Shown here piece after piece: positions 39,059 through 51,750 of a stretch of 64,000 nt of DNA. Numbering within the stretch: the first letter of the stretch is position 1; each line of letters starts with the position of its first letter. Position numbers and translations under genes: made by a program. This DNA comes from Dermatophagoides farinae (taxonomy: Eukaryota > Arthropoda > Arachnida > Sarcoptiformes > Pyroglyphidae), in contig NC_134682.1 of NCBI RefSeq assembly GCF_024713945.1, positions 496,001 through 560,000 of the forward strand, read 5' to 3'. Under the pieces are notes generated by a model, which saw only the letters and a program-made list of their open reading frames with translations, was not told the origin of the DNA and did not search any database.

Positions 39059-39842
39059 TATCCATCTGATGATGATGATGATGATGATGTACACGCGAAA
39101 GACACTCGACTTTTTGTTTAGCCTGTTGTTTCGATTGAATAAAACAAGAATGAGAGAGAAAGAGAAAAGAAATATTGGGCCAAGAATGGCGTAAATCTTC
39201 TTCTTCTTGTTGTTGTTTTTTTTCCATCCTCATCGGCTTTTTCATTCATTCTTCATTTATTCAATGATTCAATGGCAATTCGATTTATTTATTATCTTCG
39301 GTCATCTTTGACCTTTTTTTTCACAATCTTTGGGGTGGATTTTTATATATTATATATTTATTATTATTGCTCATTTTGGCTTATTATTAATGTCAATTAA
39401 TTTCACGCACATTTTATTGGGTTTTTTTTGTTGTTTTGTTTTGATTTATAATCGAAAAAAAAACAAAAGTCGTTTATCATGAAATAAATCGAATGATTAT
39501 CCATCATCATCATCATGAATAATAAAACAAAAAAAAAAACAAAACAAAAGCGAAACATTGAATTGAATTTAGCATGTACAAATCATTGCTGGTGATCATC
39601 ATGTACCGATTTCATTTTTTGGTTTCTATACGAATCATCATTACCAGAATTTTCAATGATCAAGAAAAAAAAGAGATCCAAAAATGACCATCATCATCAT
39701 CATTGTGTAAGTTATTTTGGACAATTTTTAACAACGAAAAATTCATTCATTCATTCACAGCTATCATCATCATCATCAGTGTCTATTTGCAACAATCAAG
39801 CAACCATCGACAAGATGATGATGATTGTCCGATGAAATTGTT

Positions 39843-39921
39843 CACACACACACACACACACACACTCAGAGATGATTGAAAAATTTTCACATTGTTTGAA
39901 ACACACACACACACACACACA
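39843..39921. repeat. pair of (CA)n arrays
   Basis: Two perfect CA arrays of about 21-23 bases (39843-39865 and 39901-39921) are separated by 35 bases. Confidence 0.85.
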
Positions 39922-42075
39922 CTGGTTATTCAAACTAGTGAAAATTATTGTCATCAGTTCCCAATTTCTGTCGCCGCTACAATTTAAAATGTTTTTTTTT
40001 TCATTTTGAAAATTGATGCTGGTCATTTGTTTGTTTGTTTGTTTGATAAAAATGTTGTTGCTGTTGTTGATGACCTAAATTTTCAGTAATTTAATTGTCA
40101 CTTGAAAGAATGAAAAAAAATGAAAATTTTCAAAAGCGATCCATTTTTTTTTCAAAAAAAAGAAAAAGAAAATTTGAAATTTGATTGTCGTTTCCATTTT
40201 TTTTTTTCAAAATTGTCACCATCAACAATGAAAGCATGTTGTTGTCATTAGTTTAATTTTTCCATTTTTCTTTGGTTTTGGTTTTTTTTCACTTTTATGT
40301 ATTTATTTTTAGACCATTCACACACACACACACGCACCGAAACATATTTTTAGATTTCATTTCATTTCATTTTTGTTTTGTTTCTCTCGATACTTTTATT
40401 TTCGTTTGAAATGTGACAATTGATGAAAAACATTCCAATTTTTCAATAGTTCCAATAGTTTACACTCTGCTGGAATATTCTGATCATCAACAGAAACCAT
40501 CAGGTGAATGATTATCACCAAATGATCATAATCCTTTGGCCGTGTAATATATTTGTGTGTATACACAGCTTTTGATTTCCATTTTCTATTTACACTTTGA
40601 TGACTGTGTATTTTGTTCAGTGTGTCGGGTTTTTTCTTCTACAGTGTTTTACCAGTGTGTGTGTGATCTGACATTATCAAATATTTATCTTCACATGAAC
40701 AATTGTGGATAGAAAAAAAATTTTTTATATATCCAGTTTCATTTGTGATGATCATTGGTATTTGAAAATGTCACCAATGTTTACACAAATTGATTTTATA
40801 TATATGGTGGCCATGAATTTTTAAATGATGATCATACACACACACTGGCACATACACACAATGTTAATGTTGGATTTTGTTTATGTCAAAAAGAAAAAAA
40901 TTGACATTCGAAAAAATTGCTCGTTGATCAATCAAAAAAAAAAACGAAATGAAAACGTTTGAAACACTGAGTTGTAAACGTATATTTCAACTGGAAAAAA
41001 ATGACAGTGTCTAAGAGCCAGATGAACCAAATGGCCATGTTCAACAACCCGCTAGGACCATAAAAAAGAATGAGAGAGAGAGATAGCTTGACCCAGACAA
41101 AAAATTCGAAAGAAAAAAAAGAGAAAATCAATGGCCAATCAATTATGGGTCAACGAATAGTGAAAAAAACAAATTTTTTTTTGTTGTTGTAAAATCTAAG
41201 ATTTCAAACCATTTAACTATCGTTATCATATTCAAATGATTCAACAACAACAACAACAACAAAAACAAAAAACTTTTATATTCATTTCCAGAAACAAAAA
41301 AAAAATGAAAATGAAAATGGCTGTGTATGCCATGTTTATTGAATAGACTAGACTGGATGTGATTCGCGTGTCAACAGCAACAAAATGAACATTTGATTAT
41401 CATCATCTTTAAAGTTGTCTGCAGACATTGCCGTCAGTTATTTTCGTTTTTTTTTTTTTGTTTTGTTTTGTTTTCAATATAAACAGTGTGGGCAAAACAA
41501 GCAAATATATGACAGAAATATGAAAAGATAATTGGATCTAATCAGCAGCAGCAACAAAAAAAATTTTTTTTTGTACAAAAAATCTGATTCACTCATTTAG
41601 TAGTGGCCGAATCGAATCAATCTATATATGTTTGGTTTCGATTGATCATGATGATCAGTAAAAAAAAAACATTGACCGATATTTAGGAATCGACAAATCA
41701 TTTGATGATGATTTTCCAATCAAGATGGATGATGATGATGATGATATCTGCTTCATATCAAATGTTTAATGATTATTTTATTCATGTTTTTCATCCACAT
41801 TTTGTTTTTTTTTTTTTTGTTTTGATCAAGTCTTAATGATTTTTTTTCTGTTTGTTTGCACAATCACAATTCACAAAGAACCGAAAGAAGATTTTTTTTT
41901 CATGATTTTAACGGTTTTGATAATCGATTTTTTTTGGACAAATGATGATGACCATGATGATGAATGTTTAAATATCACTCGATTATGTAATGTTTGATCA
42001 ATGTCATTGTGGTGAGTTATAAGAAATTATCTTCATCATGGATTAAAAAGGTCGAAACTTTCAAAAAATTGCATT

Positions 42076-42088
42076 TGACCTTTGACCA
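42076..42088 (-). promoter_or_regulatory. DR1 nuclear receptor site candidate (best match)
   Basis: The minus strand reads TGGTCAAAGGTCA, an almost perfect direct repeat of AGGTCA with one-base spacing, as bound by RXR/USP or HNF4-type receptors. Confidence 0.35.
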
Positions 42089-44906
42089 AAGCCGGTGTTT
42101 TTTTTTTGTTTTGTTTCGGTGAATTCAAAATTGAATAATTTTTTTTGTTGTTGTTGTTGCTACCATATTATTGTGCGATTGGATAGTATCCACACGTTTT
42201 TTTTCTTTATTTTCGAAATCGAATTTTTTGATTTTACCATTTCAATTTCAATAATTTTCCAGTCTATGATGCATGACGCGGATGTGCATCATCAATTGAT
42301 CAAATGTAATCACAAATAGATCGTGTGTGTGAGCGTGTGTGTCTTCTCTGTGAATTGACTTGTCCAGAATGTTCTTTATCAATGTTGGTGATTCCATATT
42401 TTTTATTTGGGCTGTAATAACAACAATAAGGTCCACTACAGACTACCGATCATTCGGGTATCTAGGTCTTGTATTTGTATTCAGGTCTGTGCTGTATTGT
42501 TATGATGATGATGATGATGATCATTATGATTTTTCGATGATGATAATAATGACTTTAGTGGCCGCTAGTGAATACTAATCATTATTAAGGGTGATGTGAT
42601 AATAAAAAAACGTGATGATTATTCATTCACAATGATTATTGATTGAAGAAGCAGTAATCCAAAGTAAGTCTGATGTTAAAATTTTTTTTTCTTCACCAAT
42701 TGGTATTCAATTCGATTGTTGGTAGTCGAGATAAATTGGCCTAGAAATCATTATCATTATCATCATCATCATCATTAACGATTTAATCTTTGTTTATGGT
42801 TTTTTTTTCTATTTTCCTTACAATCATCAAAATGTATAATCTGTCTGTAACCAGAAAATTTTGCCTACAATATAAGGTGTGTGTGATGGAAAAAACAGTG
42901 GCAATCATAATTTTTTTTTTATTTTTATTTAGTAAGTAGAAAATGAAAAAAAATGGAGATAATTTAAACATCAAGGTGTTAAATAATGATGATGATGATA
43001 ACAATTTTTTTGGCCATGGCAATGACATTTGTAAAATGTTGAATGCATACATAAAAAACAAGGAACAATCATGTTTTTCTATCTGGTTTGTCCAACAACC
43101 ACACACATTTGTTGATGATAATGATCATAGAGATGATAATGATATGGAATTTATTCAAGAAACGAAAAAAAAATTCTAGACATCATCATATTCTGTCACT
43201 TTTTTTTGTTTATTTGTCTTTTTTAATTAAATTCAGAATCAACAATTTTTGATGATTAAAAACAAAGCCATGATTTGTGTGTATGAGTGAGTGAAATGTC
43301 ATTTTTTTGTTGTTGTTGTTGTTATTGTTGAACAATTATAAAAACGATGACCACAATTAGAAGGTTGATGAAGATGAAGATGATAAATTTCAGATAATGC
43401 AAAAGACACTGCTACTACCTTACCAATATTTATATTAAAAAAAAATTAAAATTCAGTCTTTTGTGTTCATTTGGTCATCTCGTGTGTGTGTGTGTGTTTT
43501 CCATTTCCAAAAGTTTGATTCAATTTTCACCACCAAAAGTTTTTGTGGTCATTTATACCTGCTGAGTTTATTGACCCGACATTGTATTTTTTTTTTTTTT
43601 TTTTTGAACAATTCATCCGATATTCTGTAGAATGATGACCACACATTTATATTCGATTAATTGTCACATCATTTTTTTTCATTCACACATAGAGAGAGTG
43701 TGTAAATCATTAATTTCAATTTATCTCAATTCATTGATGTTATGGGAATTTGTGTGGCCACCAGCACCACCACCAACAACAACAATCCAGTGTGTGTCAA
43801 TTTTTCAAAATCATTAATGTGAGAGTCAAATAGAAATTGATCCAATAACAATTTCGTCTCTCTCTCTCTTTCGGTGCAGAGAATCTAAGAAGAAGTTATT
43901 GATCATCATCATCTTATTAGTAGAATGAAAAGAGAAAAAAAAATTGAAAATTGTACACACGTAATCCGTTTTTTTTTCGTAATTTCAGTTACATAAGTCG
44001 AGTTTCGAATCCAATAAGAATCCGAGGATCTATTTTCAAAAAAAAGCTCAGCTCAGGTCATTGAATGTAATTAAGGTTGCGATATAATAATAATAATAAT
44101 TCCCGAATCTAATAAATGAAAATGGTGATCATCATCATCATTTTTTTCTCGGATTTTCTGCCACATTTTTTTTCTCATTACATCATCATCATCGTCATCA
44201 ATAAAAAAGAAAGTGAAATAAATCCTGGATTGGTTTCCAGTCATTTTTTTTCAATTCATTTCATATTGGCAAAAATTTTTTTTACTGCAAAATTCTTTTC
44301 AATTTTTCCACATTTTTTTTTTGCTGATAGAAATTTTCAATTTCAATGATTGCATCCAAATACGAATGGGGTGGATGTGAATTGCCATTTTTTTTTGTTG
44401 GATTTTATATTCCTTTTTTTGCCCTGATATTCGGTTTTCATTTTGTGTGAATTTGAAACTTTTATTGTTTTTTTTCTCATTTAAATTGTTTTTGTATATA
44501 TGACGGAAGATTCCATTTTTATTTTGTTTCTGATGATGATGGAGATGATGGCGATAAAAGATCCAATTGTAATTCGTCGATAGAATGAAAAAAAACAAAC
44601 GTTTTAAAATTTTATAAAATCCAATATCATTATGTAGCGAAAATCGGTTTGTTGATGATTTGAGGCCAGATCAGATAATTTGGGTTAAAATTTCATTTCA
44701 TTTCAATTCAGTTCAATTCAATTCGATCCGGTGATTATTATCTTGTTTTTTTTCGTAAATCGTTACTGGCTAGTTAACAGTATTTGTAACTTTTGGCCAT
44801 CATTATTCCACCAGTAATATTAACTGACTGGTTAAAACTTTAAATTTGAAAATGATGATGATGATGATGGTGGTCATTATAATAATCATCCATTTAGACA
44901 TGGTAC

Positions 44907-44930
44907 CATCATCATCATCATCATCATCAT
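44907..44930. repeat. (ATC)n microsatellite
   Basis: Eight perfect units. Confidence 0.85.
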
Positions 44931-45675
44931 ATCATTATTATTACACACACACATTAATATCCGGTGGATAACAGCCACATTTTTGTTCTCAAGCGGAAGT
45001 TTTTGACATACTTTACAATTTTTTTGTGTGTGTGTTTGTACAACATGTCATTTGATACTTGGAAATTTATTATCATCATCATCATCATAATCATCGTCCA
45101 ATTCCAATGCTAATAACTGAGGGTATGGAAAAAAATTTGATGATGAACGGTGGATTTATTATGGCCTAGAATATTTTTCGTGTAAACAAATGATGATGTT
45201 TACAATGTTGGCACAAATATTGCAACAATATACCAAGACAAAAAGTGTCCGCTTTCATTGTTGGTAATTGTTTTTTCATAATAGTCGAAAATGTCATCAA
45301 ATGACACATGTAACAAAACTGATGATGATGACAAAACATGATCAACATCATCTTGTTTGTCAATTCTTTTTTTTCTGATTATCATGACTGCTGACTGCCT
45401 ATGTTGTCGTTGTTTTTTTTTTTGATTGAAATTGAAAATGATGGCAATGAACTACTCGACACTAAACTACATAATGATGATGATGATCAAAACATCAAAA
45501 ATGGATCATCAACTGTGTGTGGGTGTTTTAATCAATTTACTCACTCTCTCTGTGTGTGTTTGTGTTTGTTTGGGTTGTAAATTTATTTATTATTGACAAA
45601 CCTGAAACAAATGATTAAAATTAATCAAAAAATTTATCAGGCGACAAACAACTACAACAACAACAACAACAACAA

Positions 45676-45707
45676 AAATCCGACAAGATCTAATCTTGTC
45701 GAGATTT
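45676..45707. other. 14-bp hairpin with one bulge
   Basis: CGACAAGAT pairs perfectly with ATCTTGTCG around the loop CTA. The stem continues as AAATC/GATTT after a single bulged A. Confidence 0.6.
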
Positions 45708-45910
45708 AAAAAAAAACATGAACAAAACTATTGCCAGTGTGTGGAATTTTTCGTTTTCCAAAACTTGTATTCTGTGTTCAAAAACATTCATGTTTTTTTT
45801 GTCTCGATTTTTATTTCTATTTCTGTAGAGAGATAGAAAAAAATTCTTAATTGTCGTTCACAGCATCTTTTTTTGTGATTTTTTTTCTTTTCCATTTGAT
45901 TTGCGTTGGT

Positions 45911-45956
45911 CAGTGTGTGAGTCAGTGGAATTGAGATCATTTTCACTGACACACTG
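45911..45956. other. imperfect hairpin, two stem segments
   Basis: GTCAGTG (45921-45927) pairs with CACTGAC (45944-45950), and CAGTGT (45911-45916) with ACACTG (45951-45956), with a four-base bulge on one side and a 16-base loop. Confidence 0.45.
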
Positions 45957-47609
45957 GTGGAAATGGTTTTTTTTCTGTTGGAACATGATGAAAAATAATG
46001 AGAAATGTTCGCTATAGACAATAACATCTCTCTCTCTCTTTCTCTTTCTATTATCTAATGTGTGATCCATATGGTGTTCTATGCGCTCAAATCCCTGATC
46101 ATGATGCATTCCTTCTTTTTAAAAAAAAAAAAATCGAACGCCATTCTCTCTAGAGAATTTTTTTATTTTTTTTTCCTGCTATAATTTTCTTTGATAGCAA
46201 GAATAATATGTTGTGTGTTCAGTAGAGATTCTCAATTCTGTTGCAGTTATTGTTGTTGTTGTTGTTGTTGTTATTGACACTGCTGTTATAGAAAGTTTTA
46301 ATTACAAATATACAGAATCGTGAACCAAAAACAACAACTTTCGGCAACAAAACCGAATTTGGTTTTGATCATTGAAAATGATGATGTATAATTTTTGATG
46401 GTGTCGAGAATAATAAACAATGTACGATAATTTTGTTCTAAAGATTTTTATTGTGATCCAAGATGTGTAATCCAGCACCAAATTAATTGATCCGAAAAAA
46501 AGATTGTGAATTTTAGCATCGTGGCTACTGAAACGTTCGTTTGTTGTTCATGCATCGATCATATAGAGTCTTGTTAATTTGAATTAATTCAAATGATGAT
46601 GATTAGTGAGTGAGTAAGTGAATTTTTTCTGAGTGAAAAAATCACCATAAGTGTTGTTGTTGTTGTTGTTTCATTAGAGTGCTGATTTAGAATTTTTGAA
46701 ATTCAAGACACGAACCACAATGAGACACTTATGAAACTTGAACGCTCTCTCTCTCTCTCTCTGTGTATGGTCTGCTGTTATCATCATTCTTGGCTCTTTG
46801 GACCTGCTCAAAGAATATTCGAGAGTTCAATATTCTTGAAAATTTTTTCCAACAAAAAAATAAACTTTACTGAAACATAAATCCAGAAAACAAAAAAGAA
46901 AATCCAACAACAACAACAACAACCATAAATCTGAGATAGAAATCTAAAAGAAAGACCAAAGAATATACCATGTACCATGATAACATTTAATTATTTGTGT
47001 GTTTTCGTTACATTCACAATAACTGTCTACTATATAATAAATCTCTCTCTGTGTGTGTGTATAAAAAAAATGAACGTCTTTTTTCTCCCAAAAGAGAGAA
47101 ATGATTCTTGTGTGTGTTTTTTTTTTCTTCCAAAAAAAAAACACCACAGTTTTTGGAAATCTAATCTAACGGTATATTCATTATATTCATTTTGTTTGCC
47201 TGTTCACATGTATATGTAAATCATATATTTAAAATGTTCATTTATCATCATTGTTCTGGAATTCAAAGGAAAGAAAATTGTCCAAAAAAATTGAAAATGA
47301 ATCATTAAGTGAATATAAATTCATCTTATCCGGTTGCAAGATTTCATTTTTTTTTTCATTTGAATTTCTCAAATTTCGTTGCTGTATCATTAATCGTTTG
47401 AACAATTGAAATTTTTTTTTTTCTCTCGAAAAAAAAACAACAACGACAACGCCTCAATTACACACACAAACACACAGTGTGATGTTGAATTCATTCAAAA
47501 TCATGGATGATCACGAATGTTTCACACACATACACACACATACACACAGGCTGTGATTATTAAATCACAATTTTTTTTCTTTGTTGTTGTTTCTGGAACA
47601 CCACCACGA

Positions 47610-47625
47610 ATGCAAATATGCAAAT
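47610..47625 (+). promoter_or_regulatory. tandem POU octamer (ATGCAAAT twice)
   Basis: Two perfect octamers lie head-to-tail with no spacer, in the gene-poor region about 4.1 kb upstream of SMG5. The motif is the classical POU-domain target. Function is not shown. Confidence 0.35.
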
Positions 47626-48507
47626 TCAATTGTTCAAGTTCAATGTCTTTGATCCAAAAGAACAAAAAACACACATACACACAAAGTTTGCATTCATTAT
47701 CATGTCGAAAGGTAATCTTTACACAGTAATTTATGTGGTTATGATTCATTCATTCATTCGTTTGTTCGTTGGTATTATATAAGAAATACGTGAAAAAAAA
47801 CCACGGGCGTGTCGCATATCCAGAAAAAAAATGATTTTTTTTCCATTGTACAATGATCAATGTCAACTCTGGTTACTCATCCGGAATCATCATCATCAAC
47901 CAAAAAAAAAAAATCTCATTGATGATTGCCATCTGCGTGTCCATAAACCATTTGTTTTTCACCATTCAAATCGAATGTCGATGATGATGATGATATCTCA
48001 GTAGTAAATGGTTTCGTTCGAATCCGGTAAAGATTCTCAACAAAAAATTCATTTTGGTTTTCTCCACTCTACAGGCTTTATCTCTATATCTAACGATATA
48101 CACCATTTATTTTTGCCCTGTTAATTATAATCGAATTCTTTTAATGTTTGCTCTGTATTCGGGCTATTGAACGCTTAACGGTTTTCGAAACGTACGGTGG
48201 TATTTTTCGTTTAACTCGTTTGGTCATTATTATTATTGTTGTTGTTGTTGTTGTTCTAAACGAATGAATTTATCTTATTTTAATCGATTTTTTGTTGTTG
48301 TTGTTGTTGTAGTCGCTTCACAAGAATCGATTCAAAAAAAGTTTCTGTTTAGTTGTAATCGATAATGTTCTTCATTCTGGTTGAATGAATTTCTCTCATT
48401 TTGGCTATTAACATTTGGCAATATTGAAGAAAAATCAACTTTTGTGTGTTTGTGATTATGAATCAAATCGAAAAATTCGTACTTTTTCTACGAATAAACC
48501 TGAATGG

Positions 48508-48532
48508 ACGACGACGACGACGGCGACGACGA
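48508..48532. repeat. (GAC)n microsatellite
   Basis: GAC units with one GGC change; unusual for its high G+C in this A/T-rich region. Confidence 0.8.
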
Positions 48533-49466
48533 ATGGATTACCGATTGATTGAAAATAGGCGAAAAATAACCAAAATTTGACAGCTAATTTCATCATACGT
48601 TGTGTTTTTTTTTTTGTCAGCATTGACATAATTAACCAAAATGAATTGAATGAATTGAATGAATGAATGAAATGCGGTGTATGAGAAGTTCAAACAGTAA
48701 AAAAGGAAAAAACCATTTGCAATTTGGGCCATAATTCAAAGGGCGTAGGCCCAAAAAAAAAAATTTCTTGTTTCGTTACTTGTCATAACTATTAGCAAAT
48801 GACAAAAAAAAACCGATGATGATTTATTGGCAAAACTTAATGAGAAAAATGAATGACGAAATGATTGAATGGCTGGCGATTGAAATCAAATAGAGAAATA
48901 TATTTGTCTTCTCAACACCTTGGATGATGATGAAATGATGATAATCATCGAATAAATTACCATAAAACTTTCATCAAAAAATCACATTGAATCGGAAACA
49001 ACAAACACAGTGTGAAATATACAATCTAACACTGGATAATGGAATGATCATCATCGATTGTTTTTTTTTAATTCGTCCATCATACGATGGTTCATAGATT
49101 GATTGATTTCAATTGTTTTTTTTTGCATAACTTGTTGTTCAATCAATCAATTTTCATCATATTTTTAATCGAAAAATAAAATGAACGACGATCAACAAAC
49201 AAACAGACAAAACAAAACAAAAGAAAGAAAAATGAAAATGGCCTGTTGTGTGTGTGTATACGATGAGAAAATGAAAATGGAAAACTACTGACCGATAATA
49301 ATGCAGAATGGAAATTTTCCCTTTGCCGCATCATTATTCATTCATTCAAAATAACTGAACATCGATCTTTTCGGTTAGTCTGGCTGGCTGTTTGAATGGT
49401 AATAGAAAACAGTCAGCCAAAGGTTTCTCGGTCATCAGCATTATCATCATTGAATACAATTTACCC

Positions 49467-49487
49467 AAAAAAAAAAAAAAAAAAAAA
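49467..49487. repeat. poly(A) run, 21 bases
   Basis: Uninterrupted A run; a matching 21-base T run lies at 49757-49777. Confidence 0.85.
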
Positions 49488-51711
49488 GCACTGGCACTCA
49501 CCAAATTTCAAACAATTAGTTACACCGCAAGAAAATTTTTTTCAACTTTCGCCAATTTCATTTTTTTTTTTGTTTCGGGTATTCACTGATGATGACCGAT
49601 ATTTTTTACCGTTTTTCATCATCATCATCATCATCATGACTATAATTAATCCTACTTAGGCGAAAAAATGTGATTTGAAATTTCGAATCTTTTGTTTTCA
49701 AAATAAAAAAAAATTTAACATCATTTTTCATCATCTCGTTTGTTTTGTCGTCGTCATTTTTTTTTTTTTTTTTTTTTGCTACATGTATGGTCATCATCAT
49801 CCATTTGTTTCGCTTCAATTGTGCACCATACCCCATAACACACCATGGCCAAATGAAACAAGTTAATCAAACAATTTTACACGGTACGATCATATATCAT
49901 ATCTATTACCATCGTGGATGAATGGCTCCTATTTTTCTAGCCAGAAAAAAAAGACATGAAAATTGAAATTTTTTCTGTTTTATTTTTATTTTCTTTTTTT
50001 TTGTCAATTTTAAAAATTCAGATTGAATACAGGTGGTGGTGGTGGTGGTATTGGCGATTGGAATCAATCAACCTTTTCAAATTGACGACAGCCAATTATG
50101 TTTAACGTTCTCGTAGTCAAAAAAAAATGGTCGACACAATTCAACAACAGCAACAACATGAATAATTGATTTCGACAAAAAAAAATTTAAAAAATAAAAT
50201 TAAAAATAGAAACATTAAATGGATGATGAATTTAAAAGAAAAAACAAAAGAAAAAAAATTTCATTCGACCTTGTAATACACGGAATAATTTCAGGACAGA
50301 AAAACGAAATTATTTTCCAATCAAATCAAATCAAATCGAATTGAATCAATGTGTAATTTTGTCAAATTGTCGTTTATCATCATCAATTGGCGACAATGGG
50401 ATTCAAGGTGTCAAACAGCACAATTTTTGTCATCATACAACACCACGTTATTCGAAATTCAAAATACAAAACACTATGTAGTGCCATCTAGAATCCTGTG
50501 GCATAACTATTGTGGGAATTCGAAAACAAAACAAAAAAAAAATTTTGTTTCCAGAAAATTTTTCAATTTATGGATCGAAAAAATTTTTTTTATACTTACG
50601 GAAATTTTTCTCATTACACTTCTTTCATTATAATGTAGAGAGAAAATCATGCGCTTCTTAAAGCATGTATAGTTTTTTATTATAAAACGTTTTTCCATCA
50701 TCATCATCATCATCAACAACATCATCTTTGTACTTTGATATGCATTTTTCAATGTAATTGCAACACTACGCTATCTGGATTTTTCCATCAATATTTTTTT
50801 TCGATATTGCGTGCGCTTTTTTTTGGCCTGTGATCTTTATATATATAATATTGAAAGACGATCATCGAGCTATTTTTCAATTTTTTTTCCATTGATTGAT
50901 AATTTTTTTTATTTCTGATGATGATTTGAAACTTGAATACAACAGCATTCGATGTCATAACGACGACCTTTTTCAGAAAGAAACAGGTATGTATGAGATA
51001 GTGGATAGGTCATGGAACCATTTTAATAATTTGTACCTAAAAATTTTTTTTTTTCTTTATTATCAATGTCGATATTTGTAGTGGTAATTGCTGATAATGA
51101 TGATGATGAGATTGTCTGTAAAAAAACAACAACAACAACAGCAACAATCTATCGCTCTGAATGCTTTTTTTTGGTGTGACGACTCATTTCTAAGTTTTTT
51201 TTATTGATTGGTTTTTTTTGGTGATGATGAAATTCTGATGAAAGAAAAGTTTTTTTTTTTGCTCACAGGTACTTGTATATTTTATCCATTCTGACAATTA
51301 TAACATTTCTATATTCTGTTTCTCATCAACAGTGAGTGAGAATTTCAACGTTTGATAACAAAAAAAAAGTAAATAGAATCAAAACAAATGAATTATATTT
51401 TCCATTTGCCGTTAATTTCATATATGATAAACAACAACAACAACAAAAACAAATTATTAGAACGGTTTCATCATAACATCATCATCGTAACGTTCAAAAT
51501 GATAACATAATAATCACATCAATTACACACCGTGTTTGTTGGCTAATAATTACCATGTAACCACAGTTTTTTTTTCTTTATTTCAAGTTTTTTTTGTTTG
51601 TTTTTTCGTTTTTGTTTTTTTTTGTGGAAAATCGAATTGTTTCAATGGTTTGTTCAAAAATTTATAGAATTTTTGCTTTGTTTCTAATTTTTATATTCTC
51701 TCTCCCAATCA

Positions 51712-51750
51712 ATGAATCGACCACTGAATCGAAAAGATGTTTGCGATTAA
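51712..51750 (+). promoter_or_regulatory. short upstream ORF overlapping the SMG5 start codon
   Basis: An ATG 25 bases before the SMG5 start opens a 12-codon frame, MNRPLNRKDVCD, that stops 11 bases past the SMG5 ATG in another frame. Its context is weak (T at -3). It matters only if transcription starts upstream of it, which is likely but not shown. Confidence 0.4.

Larger units (their letters stand above)
31488..51736. other. 20 kb gene-poor region between the PDZ and SMG5 genes
   Basis: The flanking genes diverge, so this region must hold both promoters and may hold distant regulatory DNA. No coding exon can be supported on either strand. It contains the DR1-like sites, tandem POU octamer and hairpins listed separately, plus many microsatellites. 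Unseen 5' exons of either neighbour cannot be excluded. Confidence 0.6.

Noticed and set aside
45931-45953. bantam microRNA gene
   Set aside because: Only the first twelve bases match, and they lie in a hairpin loop and not in a stem.
48006-48035. GTTCGAATCC resembling a tRNA T-loop
   Set aside because: The flanking bases do not form the five-pair T stem and no acceptor or anticodon arm is seen. Similar isolated matches near 985, 4029 and 44000 fail the same test.
50896-51081. Frame before SMG5 with GTATGT after AAAGAAACAG, as an extra 5' coding exon
   Set aside because: A donor-like site exists, but the frame has no family match and SMG5 already has a good ATG at 51737. A noncoding 5' exon is possible but not supported.
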